Part shown: piece after piece, positions 42,901 to 53,982 of the stretch
Layout of the letters: each line of letters opens with the position of its first letter
How positions within the stretch are numbered: position 1 is the first letter of the stretch
From: Acanthochlamys bracteata
Lineage: Eukaryota > Streptophyta > Magnoliopsida > Pandanales > Velloziaceae
Length of the DNA: 64,000 nt
Assembly (NCBI GenBank): GCA_019914995.1
Contig: CM034126.1
Span: 2,609,001-2,673,000 of the forward strand
Direction of reading: 5' to 3'
Made by a program: the position numbers and the translations under genes
The notes under the pieces: generated by a model
Seen by the model: only the letters and a program-made list of their open reading frames with translations
What the model was told of the DNA's origin: nothing
Databases searched by the model: none

Positions 42901-44858
42901 CATCAAGCTGAAGCTCCTTTGCAATAATTTCTTTACCAAAATGCTGAGCATGGAAAGTTGAACCAAAAAATTTTCATAGATAAGTAAAACTAGAGAGTGT
43001 TTTAGATGATGCCAAGCTGTATGCTACTTTCCAAACAACTAATTTCGCAAGTATGATAAATTTACTTCACAATTTTGTGCAACCATATCTTATTTTACGT
43101 ATGTTCTGCTTCGATGACAGAAGAATTACAAGGAATGCCAACATTATGCACAGGGCAAAAAACAACAAATGGAACAATCTTTACGATCATAGCTTTTGGG
43201 AACTACAATGATGTAGGATGCACAATGACTCACACAAGTCTTTTTAACAAGCAAAAGGCGGCTCAACATAGCCTGAAGCTTGAACATTTCCATTGCTTTG
43301 TCATTTCACTATCATAAAGTTAATGCTTCCAAAGAATATTATGATATGTTTCTTATCATAGCAAAAACTCTTACAAAATACAATGCTAATATGCATGAGT
43401 ATCGGTACACACTGCAGGGAAAAAAAGGTGCAACTTCATTGACTACTGATTTGTAAATCTCAAACAAGCATGTTTGTAAAATGCATTATATCAGTCGTTA
43501 GACGTACAAGCAAACAATGCACACAAATATTCATATGGCCAGCTGCACCTACACGCAAGAAGGCTTGGTGATTGTAAGAAGGCACACAGTGGAAGTGCAC
43601 AGTTGAGACAATTGTCAATGACTACATATCACGGCATGGTGACTCTAAGCCTAAAAGGTATAAAGGCTATTTTAAGGTAATTATTATCCCAAAAGTTAGT
43701 TTCACATTTTAAGTGCCTTGCAAATAGCAACATTTTCAGAAATGAACGTGTAAGTCAAGAAAAGTAATCCTTGTTTCATCTTCTTCTTCCTAACTATTGA
43801 GGGTTACTAGATAACCTCAGCAGACCAAAAAGATCAACAGAACTGCTTTACCTTATATATAAGTCCGGCACTGCTCAGCTTGGTGTTGAAACCATGGCCA
43901 AATACCTCACTGAAGCCCTTCTGGTGATGATCATAACGGTCACGGCCATGATCATATACTCCCCCAACATCCAGTACAGCATCAAGTGTATCAAGTAACT
44001 ACAGAGAGGAAGAACCATTATCCCACAATAACTTGCTATAATTACCTTAATACATTCAGAGAAAGAAAGAAGCAGAAAAAGCTTAAACACAACAACAACA
44101 AGAATAATAATAATAATAATAATAATTTAAAAAACTCGAATGAATGATAAATGGAAACCAATGCTTCAAGTTAATGAGGGGTTATACTGAAAATTAAATT
44201 CCAAAAACAACAGATATAAGTAGCTTTCACGGGATCAAGATGTTTTCTTTATTATCTCTTTGATAATTCCGTAGCTCGATTTGCCACTTTGCGATCTCAA
44301 ATTGTATCATCCACCAAGTAAGTATTTAAAAAATGAATATTTCTCTTACCAAATCTTCAAAAAAAAAAAATCACCGGAATGCTTATGCCTGAATATATAT
44401 AAGATCGTAATTGCAAGAAAGAAAAAGCTCAAAGTAACTTTTGACAAAACCAAGTGATATCTTATTTCAGTCTCCTTCAAACTGTTCTTCCGCCAACCAT
44501 GTATCCGACAAAATGTCCCGCACCTCAAACACCATAAAAAACAACTAAACAACTACCGAGGAGAAGAGGTAAAGCGACAGAGTTCACTCAGTACCTGTGG
44601 ATCACGAGTGCGAACAACATCAGCTCCAGAGAACTTGTTCGTGAGACGAATCATGAAGCAACCAAGGGCTTCGTCACAGTGGAAGCTACCATTGTGGGTC
44701 CCCACACGCTTCCGCGCGCCCCCGAGAGGAACCGAAGAACCTGTTGAGAAACTACTCGGCGCCGTCATGGTTTGGTAACAGACGTAGTAGCGCCGGTTGT
44801 TGCTTCGCAGGAGCACTGCTGTCGTCTGAGATGACAAGAACCGCCGCAGTGCAAGCAT
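39918..44858 (-). CDS. MYG1: MYG1-type 3'-5' RNA exonuclease (UPF0160)
   Basis: A metal-dependent exonuclease of the DHH-like MYG1 family, which in animals processes RNA in nucleus and mitochondria. Seven coding exons, all phase 0: 44595..44858, 43852..43998, 42845..42943, 42525..42716, 42246..42365, 40852..40923 and 39918..40184 (1161 nt, 386 residues). The N-terminus MLALRRFLSSQTTAVLLRSN is Arg/Ser-rich without acids, like a mitochondrial presequence. Catalytic motifs: GTHNGSFHCDEA (about 53-64), DVGGVYD, and RYDHHQKGF with DHHQ at about 111-114. The C-terminal domain has SWLPARSIVIECL, SGIPGCVFVHMSGFIGG and EGALAMARAALEF. The large introns hold a MITE and an AAT microsatellite. No damage is seen. 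Confidence 0.95.
41064..41331. mobile_element. Tourist-like MITE in a MYG1 intron, 268 bp
   Basis: The left end GGAGATGTTTGG and inverted right end GGGGATGTTTGG match at 11 of 12 bases, and similarity continues for about another 10 bases (GAGTGCTTAT versus CGTTGCTTAT). Flanked by CTA on both sides (41061..41063 and 41332..41334). It lies in the intron between MYG1 exons 5 and 6. Confidence 0.75.
44104..44126. repeat. (AAT)n microsatellite in MYG1 intron 1
   Basis: About eight copies of AAT, following a short run of CAACAACAACA. Confidence 0.8.
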
Positions 44859-45562
44859 TTAGAATCTTGTCCCAGGGTCCAACCGTCCAAGTTGGTAGAA
44901 GAACTGAAAACCGGAACAACACTCGTTGATGGGCTGTGGGCCTAGGGCCGAACGTATATGGTTCTTCGCCGACTGGCCTAGCTAGCCTTGTTAAGGCGCT
45001 TTGCAAGCCTTCTTGGGCTTGGCGGATAACGGCACATATAAAAGAAACAGATCGTCCTGAATTCAGAAAGAGATTATTGGAGCTTAGAAAAGTGATTTTG
45101 AAATAAATTTTTTTATAAAATAAAATATTTTGATTTTTTAAAAAATAAATTTTTATTTTTTTATCTTTTTTAAATTTTATAATAAAATTTTTAAATATTT
45201 ATAAAAAATATATTAAAAAACGTAAAATAAAAAATTTAAAAACTGTTTTTCTATGCCAAACAACCTCTATAACTCTACATGGGTTTAAAAGATTATCAAT
45301 TTAATCTTTTAATTATAGCCGTTAGATGAAATATTTTGGGCAGTGCCATGCTCAGCCTCAGACAGCAGCGATCAGGACCGCAAGCCATGAAATCCAAATT
45401 CAGAAAATAGATGATTGATTATATAATAAAGGAATTAATATTTTTAAAATTAAAAATTCTTTATCAGTTATACGTGATCACATTAATTTTACTGAAACAG
45501 AGAGCCTTCCACATTAATAGAGGGGAAAAAAGAAATAAAAGAAAAGAAATGAATCTCTTCTA

Positions 45563-45730
45563 GTTTCAAAGTGCATGCTGTGTTGCTCATGAAAGTCATA
45601 GTTTTGCTTATTAAAAAAATCTCATGAAGTCAATATCATATTGCTAATGTGAGTAGCTACTGATTTCCTGGCAAGTTCCTCCATACATCAAGGAAAATAG
45701 TATTCGTTTCAAAGTGCATGCTGTGTTGCT
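45563..45730. repeat. 25 bp direct repeat pair
   Basis: The word GTTTCAAAGTGCATGCTGTG followed by TTGCT occurs at 45563..45587 and exactly again at 45706..45730, 143 bp apart. It may be the trace of a local duplication. No function is assigned. Confidence 0.7.
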
Positions 45731-47014
45731 TCCATTCCAAACACTTCTCAGAAGATACTGCAGTCTTTCATGTGAGCAGCGTCACACTCCACTAGAAAAA
45801 GTAGTAACAAGTTTTGAACTGAATATCAGCAAAGAACCAGAACTTGGCATCAATCAGCTTATAGCTTTCTATATTGTGTGCTCATCTATCTTCTACTTTA
45901 CCGTCCTCAAGAGGAGCTTGTTTCAATTCAATAACGGAAATTAGATGTGTTCTTAAAGTAAAACTTCTAACATTGAAAAGTTATTGGAAAATAAACCAAA
46001 TTAGAACATCTGACAAAATGAAACAATAAACTTTGATCAAATGAAGAATCTTTCAGTATCTACTTTTGTTGTTTCGTTAAAACACTTTCAACTATCAAGT
46101 CTCAGCACTGCTATTCAGTGCATAAGGACAACAGTTGATTGTATTCTGATCAACCAAGATATCAATGTCTAAATAGATGATAGCCTTGTGTTTACCTCAA
46201 CAAAACTCAGTCGCATACGCTGTCCATGGATGAGAACATCAAGTGAAAATCAACCATCAGTAATCTGGCATATCTGAAGAGAAATATGTCTGATACTTAA
46301 AACATATTCAGCTTACGGTTCACTCATAATTTGATAATATCCAACATTTTTCTTGGAGGTAAACTGTCGTCGCCATTCATACTCCTGAAGATTTGCTATC
46401 TATATCGCAAGTGCTTCCTGTTCTAGAAACCACTAAAAATGAAAATAAATAACAACATAGTGATTTTTAGCCATTGGTAACTATTACTGAATTTTCTGTG
46501 CCCTTTAGGTTTGCTAAAACATAGATAGCTATGGATGTCAACATAGTGGGGAAAAATAAAATATGGCTTCTGGCCTACTTGTCTTATGGTTAATGTTGGA
46601 AGAAGATATCCAACCTTATTGGATGCATTTCAAGTGTATAGACAGGTAAAGAAAATGATACTCGTTGGTCACGCTTCATGCAGTTTCAATTAAGTTCATG
46701 AATTTTTTGGTTCAATATGGGGATAAGAAGAATCTTTACAATCACATTACGGTATCTATTTCTTTTGAATTACTAGAAATTCAGTCTTGGATCTAAAATT
46801 AAATAATAAAAAGATAAAAGCGATACTAGCAAATTGAGCTTTCCATCCTGACTTATCGAATTTGGGGATGTTTGCCATTTCTTTCAACAACTTATATATT
46901 TCTTTTTACAATTTCGTTTCCGAAAAAGCCCTCTATAGTACTTTAGAAATTGCTTTTTAAATTTGAAAATTTTTATCTAATTGTATGTCATATAATTATT
47001 ATATATATATATAT

Positions 47015-47422
47015 GATAGGATATAGACATTTCATGTGCTATATGCACTCCATCAGTTTCTCCGGTTATATTTGGCCGAAGAGACCTTCAAATCCGATAT
47101 TCACCGTTAGATATGTACAACTATGAGTTGAAAACATGCTTACCAAATTTCAGTTCAATCGGACCACGAATCGACCTTCATCCGGTCACTTGATCAAGAT
47201 GACTAAAAAACTAAAAATATATATTTTGTCAATTTTTACTGTTTGAGTCATCTCAATCAAATTGCCGGATGGAGGTCTATTCGTGGTCCGATTGAAGTAA
47301 AATTTTGTAAGCATGTTTACAACTCGTAGTTTTACTTATCCAACGATGAAAATTGAACTTGGAAGTCTCTCTGACCAAATATGACCGGAGAAGCCGATGG
47401 AGTGCCTATATCATGTCCACAT
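47015..47422. repeat. Long foldback (inverted-repeat) element between TA runs
   Basis: Two arms of about 185-200 bp face each other around a loop of roughly 20 bp (left arm about 47015-47213, right arm about 47233-47422). Shared exact blocks include CAATCGGACCACGAAT, AACATGCTTAC and GCACTCCATC; overall arm identity is roughly 75-80% by eye. Both ends abut ATATAT runs, which would fit insertion at TA. A transcript would form a long imperfect hairpin. It could be a MITE (mariner-like or unclassified) or a small-RNA precursor. I see no protein-coding capacity. Confidence 0.8.
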
Positions 47423-49208
47423 ATATATATATAAATTAAAAGAATTTATTTTTTAAAAAAATACAAAATCTATTTTTTATCAAAAACTTTTTATTATTCC
47501 AAATTAAAACTACAATCTAATGCTCTATTTTCATCGCCCAATATGGAATACTAACTCTTAATGACCTCGCAACTAATGTAATTTTTTTAACCTTACAAAA
47601 AAAAATTTTACTTATAAAAACTTATGATATACAATTTATATATTTTTAAAAAAATTAAAATATAATTTATTTATACACTTTATCCATAGATGTTATATGT
47701 AAGCATAAATATACGAAAAGTTAAACGTTGTCATGAATTTTTTTTGTCCATGTTGGTACACGTACATGTACGCACTAGAGAGTTATGGATGTCAGCAGTC
47801 TTAGCAGTTACGAAATTTTTAAAACTACTGCACGAATTGCTGAATGAATTGAATTCTTCGTATCTATTATGATACTTACATTCCATCGGATTGCGATTTG
47901 TATATTCCAAATCATATAAGGAGTCCCCCTAATTTCGTTCATTATATGCACGTCACAGATTTTATTAATTTAAATATGGTTTATGAAAATTATACACGCC
48001 AAATAATCCTAGGTTGCTATTAGCACGTTTAATCTAATGGAAACATAATCATTTGTAATTGTTATTCAATATATATTTTTCCCATGCTTTCTCTACAACA
48101 TGGATTTTTTAGTGAGTTGAATTACATGGATGGAATGGTAGGCACTCCTTCTGTTCCAATTTTAATATTTTTATATTTTAAAACAATAGTTTAAATTTAA
48201 ATTATGTAAATAAAACTTAACTATTTATCAAAATATTATTTTAATTTAAATACTCTTAAACGTTAATTAACATCAGCCCTGACGCCTTAAAAAAAAATTG
48301 TCAAAAAAGATTAATGAAGTAATTAAGCAAACAAAAGACTTTCTTCTGTCCTCTGGAGTCTGGACGCCAGAGTGGAAAGCTGGTTTGCTCACCTAGACTC
48401 CGACTCGGCCAAATACAAAAAAACATTTGCAGGATCAGGCCAAAACAATAACGTTTTCCTTATGATGCTAATATCTTCATTTAAAACTGGGCATAATAAA
48501 GTTATTTAGCAAATAGCAACATAATTTTGAGGTGTTTTGACCTCTGAGTCAAAAATTATTAACTCGTCCAACGGTAATGGTACGAACATCTCCCGCGCTC
48601 TACATGTTTTAGTTTTGATGTTTTTTTGTGACTGTTAGTTAAAACATATTGTTTTCTATAATCTAATTCAAATGGCCTACTATTTACGAACTATGATCAG
48701 ATTTCAAGCCATCACTACATTGTCCTAAATCTAGTCTGATTACTAACATGAGCAAGTAGGAGAAGCCATTGAAATTTCTAATGCTATCTTTTTCAATTTA
48801 CCGGTAGAGAACAAAAGAACTTAACAGTAATGCTACTTTTTGTTGGTGCTGCTTACTACTTTTTTGCCATAATTACCAATTAGCTTTTGTTCTCATCCGA
48901 TCATTGAAAGATTTACCTTAATAATCTAAAAGATATAAATTGTGATGATAGGAGCCCTATTTGGAAATTTACAGAAAAATTCAACCACCAACAGCAAGAC
49001 TCAACCGCTCGCTCACACGGCTCTATTGAAGAATCGTGCCCCGACTTGTAAACCATCCGAAGCCCCATGCTTTTACATCTCCTCCTTCCTTGGACCACTT
49101 TCATTTCACTACTGTATTTCTCCTTTACTTTTTTGCAAACGCTTCTTAGAGAAGTTCAAAACATTTCTCTACTTCTTCAATTCATTTTCAAATTAAAACA
49201 GAAAGTTC

Positions 49209-50684
49209 ATGGAGATTCTGAGATCATTGATGTACCTTGTTTTATCCATGGCGGTTCTGCGGTTGATTCTCTCGTTCAAATCATTGTTGTTCTTTCTCAC
49301 CCAGTTCTGGCGATGGCTTGAAGAAAACACACAAGCATACCAGTTTTTTGAAATCCCTCAATCAACAACCAACTTTGCTGCAAGTGTTGTAGGAAATCTT
49401 CACGAGAACCCGTTGTATCGCAAGGCTTTAATCTACATATGTTCTCTTCCTTCTTTAGAAGACTGCAACGGTGCTCAGGTGTTCTCATCAGCCCGGAAGC
49501 CCAATGATTTCTATTTACAGCCCGGTCCGGGCCGGCCCGCTACTGATGGTTTTCTTGGCGCAAGGCTGACGTGGACTCACTACGCAGATTCCTCGCCGGC
49601 GAAGTTGGTAGTACGGTTGCGCCGGCAAGATGCCCGACGTGTTCTCCGGCCGTATCTCCAGCACGTTGAATCTGTCGCTGATGATCTTGATCTCCGCCGC
49701 CGTGAGCTCCGGTTGTTCACTCACCATGACGGCCACCGTTGGTTTTCCAATCCGTCAACGACTCCGGTGACGCTGGAAACAATCGCCATGGACAACGATT
49801 TGAAAACTCGATTGCGTTTAGATTTGGAGAATTTTGTCAAGAGCAAGGGGTACTATAACCGTCTTGGGAAACCATGGCGACGGAGCTATTTACTTCACGG
49901 TCCACCGGGAACGGGGAAATCAAGCTTCGCTGCGGCCATGGCAAAGTTTCTCTGCTACGATCTCTACAAACTCAATGTTTCATCTCACAAGAATCTCGAT
50001 CTCCGTTCGTTGCTTCTCCAAACAACCCCGCGGTCAGTAATCCTCGTCGAAGACCTGGACAGATTCCTTCTCGGCGGAGAAGAAACGGCGGAGAAACGAT
50101 TGAATGAGATGTTGAACATCATGGACGGAGTGATTTCGAGTTGTTTAGAAGAGAGAGTTTTAGTATTCACCATGGGGAGCATAGACGGCATCGATCCTGC
50201 GCTGCTCAGGCCGGGAAGAGTAGACGTTCAAGTGAGTTTCTCTATGTTGGATTTCTCATCGTTCAAGGCGTTGGCGAGCAACTACCTCGGTCTGAAAGAC
50301 CACAAACTTTTTCCACAAGTTGAAGAAGTGTTTCACGGCGGAGCAAAGATTACGCATGCGGAGGTCAGCGAAATCATGTTAGCCAACCGTGGATCACCAA
50401 GCCGTGCGATTAAAACTGTTATAACTGCTCTGCAACAAGGTTCAGCAAGCGAGCGGAGATCGAAGGAATGCTCGCCGGTGAGCGGGTGTTTGGAAGAAGT
50501 AGCAAATGGTGGTGGAGGGCATTTGAGGGGGTTCGATAGGAACGCAACCATGAGAGAGTTCAAGAAGCTGTACGGGTTTATACGGCGGAGCGGGAGCAAG
50601 AAAGAAGGAATTCTTCCTGTTGAATTTGCAGCAGCGGTGGGTGCGGCTGCCGGCGGCGTAAACGGCGATGTTGTCGCAAGTTAA
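49209..50684 (+). CDS. BCS1-like AAA-ATPase (At2g46620-like)
   Basis: A plant AAA-ATPase of the BCS1/OM66 class, membrane anchored, with members on mitochondria or ER; the client is unknown. It is a single intronless frame of 491 residues, normal for the class. Start ATG at 49209 gives MEILRSLMYLVLSMAVLRLI, an N-terminal membrane anchor, followed by the AAA-associated domain (about 30-130). The AAA core has Walker A GPPGTGKS at 231-238 and Walker B VILVEDLD at 277-284. The sensor region reads VFTMGSIDGIDPALLRPGRV, with the arginine-finger segment kept. The sensor-1 position is not the usual Asn, as in this subfamily. The C-terminus is Gly/Ala-rich and low complexity. GC content is higher than in its surroundings, as is typical of this intronless family. 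No damage is seen. Confidence 0.94.
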   Translation: MEILRSLMYLVLSMAVLRLILSFKSLLFFLTQFWRWLEENTQAYQFFEIPQSTTNFAASVVGNLHENPLYRKALIYICSLPSLEDCNGAQVFSSARKPNDFYLQPGPGRPATDGFLGARLTWTHYADSSPAKLVVRLRRQDARRVLRPYLQHVESVADDLDLRRRELRLFTHHDGHRWFSNPSTTPVTLETIAMDNDLKTRLRLDLENFVKSKGYYNRLGKPWRRSYLLHGPPGTGKSSFAAAMAKFLCYDLYKLNVSSHKNLDLRSLLLQTTPRSVILVEDLDRFLLGGEETAEKRLNEMLNIMDGVISSCLEERVLVFTMGSIDGIDPALLRPGRVDVQVSFSMLDFSSFKALASNYLGLKDHKLFPQVEEVFHGGAKITHAEVSEIMLANRGSPSRAIKTVITALQQGSASERRSKECSPVSGCLEEVANGGGGHLRGFDRNATMREFKKLYGFIRRSGSKKEGILPVEFAAAVGAAAGGVNGDVVAS

Positions 50685-50981
50685 GTTGGAGACTTTGGTT
50701 CACCAACCTTTTCTTTTCCTTAATTTTCTTTTTACAAATTTGTGAAAGAATTTTTTGTAAGATTTTTTTTTAAAAAAAATTAGGAACCAGAAGGGGAATC
50801 GGGGGATAGTTCTATATCAAGAGGTGCAATTACTGATTTGATTGTAGAATGGTACTTAAGGAAGTGCATAAATATAGTTTCAATTATTTTCCGAAAACTT
50901 CAATAAGAATTTTTTGTTCTGATCTTACATAAAATTTCATAGTATCTCTCTCGTGTTGTAAACCCAAAACTCAATCACTGA

Positions 50982-51191
50982 GGCCGCGTTTAGAGTCCGT
51001 TCAGAAAAAGTATTTTTTAATTTTTAATTTATATTTTTTATAAAAATTCTATATATTATTTATAGATTTATTTAAAATTTTAAAAAAATTAAAAATATGT
51101 TATAAAATATTTTTTTATTATTTTTATTATTTTTTAATATAGAACTTTTAAATTTTAAAAAAAATATTTTTATAAGAACTCTTATACGCCC
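50982..51191. mobile_element. Probable degenerate MITE
   Basis: The left end GGCCGCGTTTAGAGTCCGTT and inverted right end GCGGGCGTATAAGAGTTCTT are diverged inverted repeats, each followed by a T-rich tract, around an AT-rich core. The flanking duplication is unclear. Confidence 0.45.
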
Positions 51192-52805
51192 GCTTGATTC
51201 TATCGAGTAGGTAGTTAATTGAGGTGACTCAATAGTTTTATGACTAAACTTGCCTGTATTTAGAGTTCATATGTTTTCTTACAACATTGTTTTGCTTGTG
51301 GTTTTCTGGATTTTGTATCCAAAAGTTTATGGAACTTCGTTAATTATGGTACATCAACCCATGCGAAGGAAGCAGCTAAATAAGTTCAACAAGCACGCCC
51401 ACATGAATAATATGCAAGAAAAATATGCAAGACCGTTTCCAATCTAGAAAATAAGTCAATTAACATGATCCTTTCCATTGAACACAAAGCTTGCCAGTAA
51501 ATAGGCTTGAACTAAAGCAGAAGACTTACTAGGCAAAACATTATTGCTCTTTTGCGCGAAAGAAAAAAAGTCGCGATAATAAAATGATTAATTAGATTTG
51601 GCATGAACTTCATGTTGCACATTGACCGTTGGTGATTGTTCTCCATTGAAAACGTCGAGATACTACAACTTGAAATTTGTTTGTTGATGACAACTGTTCA
51701 TAACACAGTACAGTGACATAAAAAACTTCATACGATAAACTTCTTCTAGGGGTACAGAATTTTGTTGTTGTATATGTAAGCACGTTCAAAATGTGCTTAA
51801 GATATAAGCAGCAAAGAAACTGGACTTGAACCTAACTTCGTTCTCCATATATTATTGGAATATTTTAAAAAAACTTTGAAAAAAAAAATTTCGAATAAAA
51901 ATATTTTTAATATTTTAAAAATAAAAGAAATTTTATAAAATTTAGTTATATTTTTTGAAATTTTAAATATTTTAAAATTTTATTAAAAAATATAAATAAA
52001 AATTAGAATTAAAAAGAAATTTATAACACCTAACACCTCGAGACGGTGTAAAGACATGCATGGAAAAAAAAAACAAAACATGCAAGGAACCATCTGGCGA
52101 AATGGATGTTTGCGCCTGTAATTTCAAGCTCATATTGTCTGTTTGGGCCTGTAATTGCGAGCCCATATTGTCTGGAATAGCACGGAATAAAGGTTGTACT
52201 TGTCCATGATTAAAAAAGATTTGCGTTACGTGCTTAATGATAAGATAGTAAAGCATGAGATTGCGAGTGTCCGAAAAATATAACACTTTAAAAGAAAGTT
52301 AAATCTAACATAAAACTTCTGATCCCTTTATGTGCGCACCACTTTTGCAAGACCAAAAACTATTCATCAATTTATTTTGAATTCTTATTCACATCACACG
52401 GAAGTTTATATATATCATATTATTCTTAACTTGCTCATCAATTATTACTGAAATTTATTATATGCACTAAATCTTCATACAAATTATTAGATATGATATT
52501 ACTGTTGAAAAATATAATATGTGAAGAGCTACTCAAAGTAAGATATCTGAAGAGCTCGATCTATATATTAGAAAGTATAATCTAATCAAAAAACTTAAAT
52601 CATAAATCATGAAACTTTTTAATATATTAACTTCATTTTTATTTTATCTCTATTTAATGTGAAATTAATTTACTCATCATAACCTAACAATAATATGATT
52701 AACAAGTTTCAAAATAGATGAAGAAATGAAAGCAATTTGCTAATTAAAGATGTTGGTGTTTTGTCTCTAGAGAAACTTTAGTTATTGCCACAATAACACA
52801 GAGAA

Positions 52806-53150
52806 TGCAAAAATAGGCCGAATTAGACGGGCCGGCACGTTGTCCTGTAAGGCAGTTTAGAGTTGCGACTTGTCCGACTCGATCAAGCGACAGTATCAAG
52901 CGAAGTCTTTTTGGCCCGGTAGGCTCGCCCGTTTGGTCAATTACGAGCAGTTGGATATTGACTATAAGTCAACTTTAGGCTATTCATTTGATCAAAAATA
53001 AATATTTTTAATTTTGACTGATCAATATAGTAAAATTATTAAAATAGAAAAGTATTAATAATAATGAAAAAACAAAACCGGGTCAATAGGTTGAGTTAAA
53101 TTACAATTTTATTATCAGGATCGGACCGAATCAGCTAAATTTGCAAAAAC
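52806..53150. mobile_element. Possible decayed hAT-like fragment
   Basis: Starts with TGCAAAAATAGGCCGAATTA and has GGCCGG-rich words, resembling the ends of the hAT element at 2695 (TGCAAAAACAGACGGACCGG). No matching terminal repeat or target duplication could be set, so this is weak. Confidence 0.22.
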
Positions 53151-53982
53151 ATATTGGGTCAGCATGATCTAGTTATCATCCAATCCAATCTTCATGTATT
53201 TATATTATATATGCATATGCTTACTTACCGTATTTTTTAGTGCCCAAATATATTCTTTTACAAAAAGTAATGTGTAAATGATTTTTTAAATATTTTGTAA
53301 TACTTTATGTTTAATAACTTATTTTTAAAATTATTTTTCAAAAAATTAATTTTCGGTTACCTTTACTCAAACGTATGGATCTCAAATGGGCCCTAGGTTT
53401 AAAAAGCTTCTGGACCCAACTCCCACATGCAAGTGTTATTGCTGGATCACCTACTTTATAGTTTATACTTGAACTGCTCACATTACCTGAGAAAGTGTTT
53501 TAGTTTCCTTGATGATGAGGGTTGATTGCTAGTCTTGGTTGTCCTCTAATCATCTGTGTTGTTATTTGCTTAAACTTAACCATGGCCAAACGGCTGTGAA
53601 GTCTTTCATTTTAAATTTTTTACGTTTCAATACTCGGCATGGTACTATCTTATTTATTATCATACAACACATGACTAGTGAGTGAATAGAAATTTAAGAA
53701 CGTAAAATTTGTTTCAAGGAAGAGTATTTTATAGTTCATGTAGATACAAGGGCACAAGACGTGCAAAGAGAAAAAAGAACCATTTATGCTAGTTGTCTAA
53801 AATAAACAGGCTCACTAGCCCATTAAACATATTTTGGATATTGCTCGTCGACCCATTACCAACAGCTGCCTGCCTGTTCACTCTGCCGCGAACAAGAGCG
53901 AGCTTCCGCCGCGTATCGCTCCATCCATGGCCGTTGTTTCTAGTCGATCTCTTCTTCTTCTTCAATTTTCTCTGAAAATTTA

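Larger units (their letters stand above)
44859..49208. other. Gene-free interval between MYG1 and the AAA-ATPase
   Basis: These genes are divergent. The MYG1 promoter side (to about 45050) is GC-richer. A possible degenerate MITE lies at about 45068-45280. A 25-base exact direct repeat occurs at 45563 and 45706. A long foldback element lies at about 47015-47422. The remainder is AT-rich; I recognise no coding sequence. Confidence 0.5.
50685..53982. other. Intergenic region, AT-rich
   Basis: Left: 3' UTR of the AAA-ATPase. A probable old MITE lies at 50982-51191. A stretch with GGCCGG-type words at about 52806-53150 may be a decayed hAT-like fragment. Right: the ERCC1 leader from about 53800. 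No coding sequence is recognised. Confidence 0.45.

Noticed and set aside
45068..45280. Possible MITE downstream of the MYG1 promoter
   Set aside because: The ends resemble each other only loosely and no flanking duplication is visible; not listed as a separate feature.
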